Assembly (NCBI GenBank): GCA_949286815.1 | Contig: CASEEB010000151.1 | Span: 1 to 8,375, forward strand | DNA from: an uncultured Eubacteriales bacterium | GTDB taxonomy: Bacteria > Bacillota > Clostridia > Oscillospirales > CAG-272 | Direction of reading: 5' to 3' | Length of the DNA: 8,375 nt | Shown here: positions 1-4,353 of the stretch, one piece after another | Layout: every line of letters starts with the position of its first letter | How positions within the stretch are numbered: the first letter of the stretch is position 1 | The notes under the pieces: model-generated | Told to the model about the DNA's origin: nothing | Seen by the model: only the letters and a program-made list of their open reading frames with translations | Database searches by the model: none | Program-made: the position numbers and the translations under genes

Positions 1-264
1 CTCCGCCTCGGAGCGAGGGGGCTTGTCGTCATTTTTGGGTTTTCGGGACGGAATATAAGTCACCCCATCTATATAATCATCAATGCCCTCAACCTGAGAC
101 GCGGAAGTGAGAGCGTCAAAAAGCACATTGAACTCGTGCGGCTCAAGCGCTTTCTGGGGCTTTATATCGATCCCCTTTTCGGACATCATGTCAACAATGT
201 CCTTGCTCTTCATTTCCAAATCCTTTGCAAGCTGATTTGTTTTGATTTGCGGTTTTAATGCCAT
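1..264 (-). CDS. infB: Translation initiation factor IF-2, N-terminal part (cut by left edge)
   Basis: Open frame of 88 codons from ATG at 264-262 with no stop before the window edge. IF-2 is the GTPase that places initiator fMet-tRNA on the 30S subunit and promotes 50S joining. Only the start is visible. The protein begins MALKPQIKTNQLAKDLE, followed by KSKDIVDMMSEKGID at about residues 19-33 and a stretch ending FNVLFDALT. This is the small helical IF2_N domain found at IF-2 N-termini. From about residue 75 it becomes basic and polar (SRKPKNDDKPPRSEAE), as expected for the variable linker before the G domain, which lies outside. The start is supported by AGGAAAGG-type Shine-Dalgarno sequence at about 276-287, inside the 3' end of ylxQ, and by a gap of only 5 bases to ylxQ, which suggests coupling. 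The position as last visible gene of the rimP-nusA-ylxR-ylxQ series is the usual one. The GTPase motifs cannot be checked here. Confidence 0.94.
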   Translation of the reverse strand, partial: MALKPQIKTNQLAKDLEMKSKDIVDMMSEKGIDIKPQKALEPHEFNVLFDALTSASQVEGIDDYIDGVTYIPSRKPKNDDKPPRSEAE

Positions 265-269
265 TTGGT

Positions 270-662
270 TTATGACCTTTCCTTTCCTGATTTGTATAAC
301 GAATAGGTATCTGCCGAAACAATCCCGGATATCGCGCGGCACATATCCTTGCCTAATACGGCAACCGCCGCCACCGCGCCCTTTCCGACCGCATGCCCCA
401 GCGTAATGCAATCCGAAAATATCTCAATTCGAGTCACTTTATAAAATTCACACCTGTCACATAATCTTTTATGGGTATTGTACGAAGTATCAAAGGCCTC
501 GATAACCGTCACCTCATCCCGTCCGTCTTTCTTCGTTTGCGCAAGATATTTGCATATCATAGGCACACCGACGATAAGCCTGCCCGATTTGCGGCACAGC
601 CCAAGCATTCCGAGAAGCCTTTTTTCATCCGGCGCAGTCGGTTTGTCTTTAAATTCATCCAC
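270..662 (-). CDS. ylxQ: YlxQ-type ribosomal protein L7Ae-family RNA-binding protein
   Basis: A 130-residue protein of the L7Ae/L30e/S12e/Gadd45 fold, placed between ylxR and infB as in most Bacillota. Family traits: KRLLGMLGLCRKSGRLIVG at about residues 14-32 (helix and RNA-contact region), a beta strand VTVIEAFD, the motif NTHKRLCDRCEFYKV at about 62-76 (the family's T-x-x-K-L-x-x-x-C pattern), and LGHAVGKGAVAAVAV at about 88-102. The family binds RNA kink-turns; the exact role of YlxQ is not settled. The start is GTG at 662-660, with a very strong GGAGGAG at 669-675 and 6 bases of spacing. The ATG at 658 is out of frame. Only 3 bases separate it from the ylxR stop, so its translation is probably coupled to ylxR. 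About 20 residues at the C-terminus extend past the core fold. Confidence 0.88.
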   Translation of the reverse strand: MDEFKDKPTAPDEKRLLGMLGLCRKSGRLIVGVPMICKYLAQTKKDGRDEVTVIEAFDTSYNTHKRLCDRCEFYKVTRIEIFSDCITLGHAVGKGAVAAVAVLGKDMCRAISGIVSADTYSLYKSGKERS

Positions 663-665
663 CGC

Positions 666-950
666 TCACTCCTCCGAACTTTTCCCGAGACTTTCTTCCA
701 TTTCATTATATACTTCATCCGAAACACTGCATTCAAGCACGCTTTCTATCCGTTTTGACTTTCTCGCTTTTTTAAGGCAGGAAAGCGACGGGCAGATGTA
801 TGCGCCTCTCCCTGATTTTTTACCCGTAAAATCAAGAAGAATATTTCCCTCAGGCGTCCTGACGACTCTGAGCAATTCCTTTTTGGGTTTATGCTCTCCG
901 CATCCGAGGCATTGCCTCAAAGGTATTTTTCTGATTTTTTGTGTACTCAT
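666..950 (-). CDS. rnpM: YlxR / RnpM, RNase P modulator, DUF448 family
   Basis: A 94-residue basic protein with the YlxR (DUF448) signature: RQCLGCG at residues 12-18, ELLRVVRTPEGNILLD at 25-40, and GRGAYIC at 47-53 followed by C58 and a lysine-rich helix (KKARKSKR). Cysteines 14, 17, 53 and 58 are visible as two pairs. The family is an RNA-binding fold; in Bacillus subtilis it has been reported to bind RNase P RNA and lower its activity in vitro, hence RnpM. The start ATG at 950-948 has a modest GGAAG at 957-961 with 6 bases of spacing. It lies 67 bases after nusA, with nothing recognisable in that gap, and its stop is 3 bases before ylxQ. The tail from about residue 78 is acidic. Family call is secure; the RNase P role is by homology only. 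Confidence 0.94.
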   Translation of the reverse strand: MSTQKIRKIPLRQCLGCGEHKPKKELLRVVRTPEGNILLDFTGKKSGRGAYICPSLSCLKKARKSKRIESVLECSVSDEVYNEMEESLGKSSEE

Positions 951-1017
951 CTCAAACTTCCGTAAATATCCCCAACACTACTATGAATCCATGTATTTTT
1001 TGGTTTACCGTAATTTC

Positions 1018-2148
1018 TCAGTCTTCTTCTCCGTATGCCGACGATTCCGTCAAGTCGTCCTCGGTATAAAGGTCTTCCTCTGCCGGCTTGTAATCTTCGT
1101 CCGCGGCTTTAGGTTTTTCAAGACCCTCCGCGTTAATATCTATCTTAAATCCCGTAAGTCTTGCGGCAAGACGGACGTTCTGCCCCTCTTTTCCTATGGC
1201 AAGAGACAGTTGGTCGGGGGACACAACCACCCGGCAGAACCTGTCACTTATCATTTCGGCGCTGAGCACCGTAGCCGGCGCCAATGCCGCTGCCGCGTAT
1301 TCCTCCGGAATCTCACTGTATTTAACTATATCTATTTTTTCTCCGTTAAGCTCACGCACTATGCTGTCTATTCTCATTCCGTGCGCTCCGATGCAGGCCC
1401 CCACCGCGTCAACGCCTTCCTCTCTTGAAAAGACCGATATCTTGGTTCTTGAACCCGCTTCGCGCGAAACTCCTTTAATAAGTATGATTCCGTCGGTTAT
1501 TTCCGGAATCTCAAGCTCAAACATCCGACGCACAAGACCGGGATGAACTCTTGACAAAGTAACAAGCGGTCCCTTGGCTTCTTTGTTTACTTCCTGTATG
1601 AAAACCTTTATCTTCTCCCCTACGGTGTATGTCTCCCCGGGTATCTGCTCTCCTTTCAGCAGCACCGCTCTTCCGGTTCCGGTATCCAGAACCGCGTTCT
1701 GCGTTTCACTGTCAATCTTGAGAACCGTGGCGGTGATTATCTCGCCGCGCTTTGACTCGTAAGCCTCCTGCATGGCTCTGTGCTCACCCTCGCGAATGGC
1801 CTGAATAATGACCGATTTTGCGGAACCCGCGCTCAGCCGTCGAAAATCTTTTGTTTTAACCTCAGTCTCGTATATCTGTCCTAACGCATATCTTTTGCTT
1901 TTGGCCCTCGCGTCCTCAAGCGAGATCTGAGTCAAAGGATTCTCAACCACTTCAACCACTTCTTTTTGCTGGTACATCCTCACGTCCTTTTTTGCCGGGT
2001 CTATGCTTATGCGTACATTCGTATTGTTTCCGTATTCCTTTTTATAAGCCGACAAAAGAGCCGCCTCTATTTTTTCAATCATGTATGCCTGAGGGATCCC
2101 TTTTTCTTTTTCCAGCAATTCAAGCGCAGTAAAAAATTCTGCATTCAT
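1018..2148 (-). CDS. nusA: Transcription termination/antitermination factor NusA
   Basis: A 376-residue NusA of the short Gram-positive type, without the acidic repeat domains of the proteobacterial protein. It binds RNA polymerase and nascent RNA and modulates pausing, termination and antitermination. Domains in order: RNA polymerase-binding N-terminal domain about 1-130 (MNAEFFTALELLEKEKGI); S1 domain about 135-200 (GEIITATVLKID to VTLSR); KH1 about 202-277, with GACIGAHGMRI at 250-260 and GEKIDIV at 269-275; KH2 about 281-345, with AIGKEGQNVRLAARLTGF at 317-334; and an acidic tail 349-376. The start at 2148 is firm: an in-frame TGA lies two codons upstream and the first residues match the family. 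The Shine-Dalgarno GGAAAGG (2163-2169) is unusually far, 14 bases from the ATG. The gene follows rimP after a 97-base gap. Confidence 0.99.
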   Translation of the reverse strand: MNAEFFTALELLEKEKGIPQAYMIEKIEAALLSAYKKEYGNNTNVRISIDPAKKDVRMYQQKEVVEVVENPLTQISLEDARAKSKRYALGQIYETEVKTKDFRRLSAGSAKSVIIQAIREGEHRAMQEAYESKRGEIITATVLKIDSETQNAVLDTGTGRAVLLKGEQIPGETYTVGEKIKVFIQEVNKEAKGPLVTLSRVHPGLVRRMFELEIPEITDGIILIKGVSREAGSRTKISVFSREEGVDAVGACIGAHGMRIDSIVRELNGEKIDIVKYSEIPEEYAAAALAPATVLSAEMISDRFCRVVVSPDQLSLAIGKEGQNVRLAARLTGFKIDINAEGLEKPKAADEDYKPAEEDLYTEDDLTESSAYGEED

Positions 2149-2185
2149 CTTTCATTATTTTTCCTTTCCACAATATTATATCGCT

Positions 2186-2223
2186 TTTTGCGCCGTTATA
2201 CACAAGCACGGCGATCCGCAAAA
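2186..2223 (-). other. Stem-loop in the rimP-nusA intergenic region
   Basis: In the transcript CGCCGT (2213-2208) pairs with ACGGCG (2196-2191) around an 11-base loop. Outside this, TTTTG (about 2223-2219 read as CAAAA on the plus strand) can pair with CAAAA (2190-2186), leaving CGGAT bulged out on one side. No U-run follows, so it is not an intrinsic terminator. It is the only visible structure in this gap and could be an RNA processing site or a nusA leader element. Function is not known. Confidence 0.4.
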
Positions 2224-2243
2224 GCTGTTAAATCCGGCAGAAT

Positions 2244-2732
2244 TCATCCCGCGCCGAAATCAAAACAGGTAGATATTTTTGCTATTTTATCTTTTTCAAA
2301 GCCAATCTCGTTGCCTTCCGGGTCGGTTATGACCACTCTGTCGTCGTCGCTCAGCCCCTCAAGTCTGCCTCTGAACTTTTTCGCTCCGTTTTCCGGGGCA
2401 TACAGCCTGATCTCAACGTCACATCCCACACATGAGGCTATGTGCCAGTCATATTTAAGTTCTCTTTCAACGCCCGGAGAGGAAACCTCAAGTATATACG
2501 GGTCGCTTATGGGGTCGGCTTCATCAAGCAAAGCATCTATCGCCCTGTGAAACCTTTCGCAGTCGTCTATGGTTATTCCGTTCTCGCTGTCTATTGTGAT
2601 TCTGAGATATTTATCCGCTCCCTCTTTGACAAACTCAACATCCCACAGCGAATATCCCATACTCTGTGCGACAGGATTCACAAGTTCACGTACTGCCGAC
2701 GATATTTTGGTTTCCCTGTTTTTCATATTCAT
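2244..2732 (-). CDS. rimP: Ribosome maturation factor RimP
   Basis: A 162-residue RimP (YlxS family), which helps assemble the 30S subunit. The N-terminal alpha/beta domain spans about 8-84, including DVEFVKEGADKYLRITID at 31-48 and the family signature YILEVSSPGVERELK at 79-93. The C-terminal Sm-like barrel spans about 94-158, with RGRLEGLSDD and the closing strand KIAKISTCF. Length is normal. First gene of the operon: a promoter lies 80-110 bases upstream. The start is ATG at 2732; a second ATG two codons later (2726) is equally possible, because neither has a good Shine-Dalgarno sequence (upstream bases read TTGGTTGCAAGTAA). The stop is TGA at 2246-2244. Confidence 0.97.
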   Translation of the reverse strand: MNMKNRETKISSAVRELVNPVAQSMGYSLWDVEFVKEGADKYLRITIDSENGITIDDCERFHRAIDALLDEADPISDPYILEVSSPGVERELKYDWHIASCVGCDVEIRLYAPENGAKKFRGRLEGLSDDDRVVITDPEGNEIGFEKDKIAKISTCFDFGAG

Positions 2733-2761
2733 TTACTTGCAACCAATCTCAATACAAAATT

Positions 2762-2788
2762 TTAGAGTGGATTCAAAATCCACTCTAA
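2762..2788 (-). promoter_or_regulatory. Perfect 12-bp hairpin in the rimP leader RNA
   Basis: TTAGAGTGGATT (2762-2773) and its exact complement AATCCACTCTAA (2777-2788) are separated by only 3 bases. With transcription starting near 2807, the hairpin lies in the rimP 5' leader and ends 29 bases before the ATG. Neither strand has a clean T-run after it, so it is a poor intrinsic terminator. It could be a leader regulatory or RNA-stabilising stem, a protein-binding palindrome, or a copy of a dispersed palindromic repeat. The structure is certain at sequence level; the role is open. Confidence 0.7.
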
Positions 2789-2813
2789 TTAACATTAAAT
2801 ATCTTACGTACTC

Positions 2814-2842
2814 ATTATATCACACTTTTTTGGAAATTGCAA
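2814..2842 (-). promoter_or_regulatory. Sigma-A-type promoter of the rimP-nusA-infB operon
   Basis: Reading leftward, -35 TTGCAA (2842-2837, four of six consensus bases), a spacer of exactly 17 bases, and a perfect -10 TATAAT (2819-2814) preceded by TG one base upstream (extended -10). Predicted start of transcription is near 2807, about 75 bases before the rimP ATG. No other candidate of this quality lies upstream of rimP. Confidence 0.82.
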
Positions 2843-2958
2843 TACTTTTTTGCAATTTTTCTGAATTTTTCGAAAATAAAATTAAGCCGTTCTTCTCTGT
2901 TCATTCCCTGAATTTACCGAATTTTTTAATTAACTTCAAAAAAACATCAAGAATGTTG

Positions 2959-2987
2959 TTTACAAAAACACATTTATGTGTTATAAT
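2959..2987 (+). promoter_or_regulatory. Sigma-A-type promoter of the yybS-gdpP-rplI-dnaB operon
   Basis: -35 TTTACA (2959-2964, five of six), a 17-base spacer, and -10 TATAAT (2982-2987) with TG at the extended -10 position. Predicted transcription start is near 2993-2995, about 70 bases before the ATG at 3064. A second TATAAT at 2990-2995 is present but has no matching -35 at proper spacing. Confidence 0.83.
2967..2982. promoter_or_regulatory. Palindrome within the promoter spacer, candidate operator
   Basis: AACACATTTATGTGTT is a perfect inverted repeat (7-base arms, 2-base centre). It lies almost exactly between the -35 and -10 elements of the rightward promoter and touches the first base of the -10. 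A dimeric repressor bound here would block RNA polymerase. I do not recognise the motif as that of a specific regulator family, and the region is A/T-rich, so chance is possible. Confidence 0.45.
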
Positions 2988-3063
2988 AATATAATGAATA
3001 TTATTGCAAAGCGCCTCAAATATACAATTCAAAAGACGGCTTTTGTCGGGAAAGGAGTGTTTC

Positions 3064-4275
3064 ATGGACAGAACCGATAAAAATACGCAGAACGGATTTT
3101 TCAATCCCGAGAATATGAACACCGGATTTAACAAACAGAAAGTAAATTCTATTCCCGTGCTTTCAAAAATCGTTGTTTACATGACGGTCGTCATATTTTC
3201 GGCATATATACCTATTCTGATGTTTTTTGAAATGACCGCTAATATCATGGCAATTCTGATAACCGTTGTATGCGCCGTGTTTCTGTTTCTGACAGTTCGG
3301 CGTATCGGCGTACTGCTGCCCGCGCTCCTGGTCTCCCTGTTGCTGGTTTCGGTTACGGGGTCGCTTACAATCACAGCGCTGTTTCTCGGTTTTTTGGTCG
3401 CGGTCGGAGCCGCGTCGTTTATTATTTCGGCGGATACCGGAAAAAATCTGCTCTTCACAATAATAATGCCGGTAATTTCATACTTTTTGTCTTTCGCAAT
3501 GACAAGAGATTTCAGAATGTCGGCAATTTCATTGGCAATATATCCCGTGATATTGGTACAGGGCTTTATGCTTCGCAGACGCAAGGATAAGCTTGCGACA
3601 ATTTATTCCGCGCTTGCTGCATCGGTCGCGACTCTGATTTTGGCTATAGCGGTTTACATGATAGGAACAAACTCAGGTATCTCATTTATCACCGATTTCA
3701 TCGCGCAAATCAGGCAGCAGGCCGCAAATGCCCTTGCGGAATATCACGTGACCGACATGTTCGGCGAATCAATATATCTTTTTGACAGTCTGACTAACGC
3801 GCAGGCATATGTGGACAGTCTGTTCAACATACTGCCGGCTTTGATTTTCATAGCGCTGTTTTTTGTTGTTTTACTGACATATAATTATTCCGTGGCTTTG
3901 ACCCAGAGCATGGGATACGCCCAGAGGCTGAGAAGCAACATGCTCATAATAAAGCCCGGCGTTTCTGCCGCGGCGGTTTTCTTTGCGGCGTTCGCGATAT
4001 CTCTCACCACCGACTCGACGGGAAACGTGCTTTATCCGACAACAGTCGCTCAGAATATCTACCTTATTCTTTCACCGAGCCTTTTTATTGCGGGCATTTC
4101 GTTTATCATGTCCCTGATAAAAAAATCGCGCAGGGGATTCTGGATTCTGATTCTGATACCGATAGTGCTCTTTTCGCTCTATTCAATACTGATAGCCGCG
4201 CTCGTATTTATCGGCGCAGCTTACCTTATAATAGACTACGCCGGCAAATGGGCTTCGGCAAACGAGCGCAAATAA
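3064..4275 (+). CDS. yybS: Polytopic membrane protein, YybS/DUF2232 type
   Basis: A 403-residue integral membrane protein. About 30 polar residues, rich in Asn and Lys, precede the first membrane segment (about 33-55). Further hydrophobic segments are at about 59-78, 82-98, 101-121, 128-146, 151-170, 178-200, 254-274, 298-315, 330-352 and 358-390. A soluble or re-entrant stretch at about 205-252 (ISFITDFIAQIRQQ) separates the two hydrophobic halves, as in DUF2232 proteins. No enzyme motif is visible and the family's function is not established. The assignment leans on its place immediately before gdpP-rplI-dnaB, as in Bacillus subtilis. The start is ATG 3064 with AAAGGAG at 3051-3057 and 6 bases of spacing; a TTG at 3004 would extend the frame but lacks a Shine-Dalgarno sequence. 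It is longer than Bacillus YybS (about 309 residues). A 6-bp stem, CAAAAG/CTTTTG (3030-3045), sits just before the Shine-Dalgarno sequence. Confidence 0.78.
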   Translation: MDRTDKNTQNGFFNPENMNTGFNKQKVNSIPVLSKIVVYMTVVIFSAYIPILMFFEMTANIMAILITVVCAVFLFLTVRRIGVLLPALLVSLLLVSVTGSLTITALFLGFLVAVGAASFIISADTGKNLLFTIIMPVISYFLSFAMTRDFRMSAISLAIYPVILVQGFMLRRRKDKLATIYSALAASVATLILAIAVYMIGTNSGISFITDFIAQIRQQAANALAEYHVTDMFGESIYLFDSLTNAQAYVDSLFNILPALIFIALFFVVLLTYNYSVALTQSMGYAQRLRSNMLIIKPGVSAAAVFFAAFAISLTTDSTGNVLYPTTVAQNIYLILSPSLFIAGISFIMSLIKKSRRGFWILILIPIVLFSLYSILIAALVFIGAAYLIIDYAGKWASANERK

Positions 4276-4323
4276 AACAATAAATTTTGCAGTGTAAGTC
4301 ATACAGGATATATCTGCGCCATA

Positions 4324-4345
4324 CTATACGACAAGAGAGGTATAG
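4324..4345 (+). promoter_or_regulatory. Small stem-loop holding the gdpP Shine-Dalgarno sequence
   Basis: CTATAC (4324-4329) can pair with GTATAG (4340-4345). The loop contains AGAGAG of the only Shine-Dalgarno candidate (AGAGAGG, 4334-4340), which lies 13 bases before the gdpP ATG, longer than usual. With six mostly A-U pairs the stem is weak; it might tune gdpP translation or be chance. Confidence 0.25.
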
Positions 4346-4353
4346 ATACTAAT

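Larger units (their letters stand above)
2733..3063. other. AT-rich divergent intergenic region between the rimP operon and the yybS-gdpP operon
   Basis: This stretch of about 330 bases holds no convincing gene. It contains the leftward rimP promoter (2814-2842), a perfect 12-bp hairpin in the rimP leader (2762-2788), the rightward promoter (2959-2987) with a palindrome in its spacer, and a leader of about 70 bases before the membrane-protein gene. Bases 2843-2958 between the promoters are A/T-rich and show only an imperfect direct repeat, CTGAATTTnnCGAA, at 2861-2874 and 2908-2921. The short frames crossing the region have no Shine-Dalgarno sequence or recognisable protein content. Confidence 0.85.

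Noticed and set aside
478..1428. A 316-codon open frame on the plus strand
   Set aside because: It lies antisense to ylxQ, ylxR and nusA, all of which have clear family signatures. Its sequence is low-complexity Ser/Phe/Arg without a domain, and no Shine-Dalgarno sequence precedes it.
2175..2205. Possible internal promoter for nusA (TATAAT at 2175-2180, TTGTGT at 2200-2205)
   Set aside because: The -35 matches only three consensus bases, the spacer is 19 bases, and the predicted start would fall inside the nusA Shine-Dalgarno sequence.
1966..2550. A 194-codon plus-strand frame over the nusA 5' end and rimP
   Set aside because: Antisense shadow of nusA and rimP; the product is rich in Phe and Ser with no recognisable family.
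2861..2921. Imperfect direct repeat CTGAATTTnnCGAA at 2861-2874 and 2908-2921
   Set aside because: Twelve of 14 bases match, but the region is strongly A/T-rich and the copies lie outside both promoters, so chance is the simplest explanation.
3004..3063. TTG start at 3004 for the membrane protein
   Set aside because: It adds 20 residues with no Shine-Dalgarno sequence at a usable distance, while the ATG at 3064 has AAAGGAG with ideal spacing.
2901..3134. A 77-codon minus-strand frame and a plus-strand frame at 2569-2994 crossing the intergenic region
   Set aside because: They run through promoter elements and the 5' ends of real genes, are low-complexity, and have no Shine-Dalgarno sequence.
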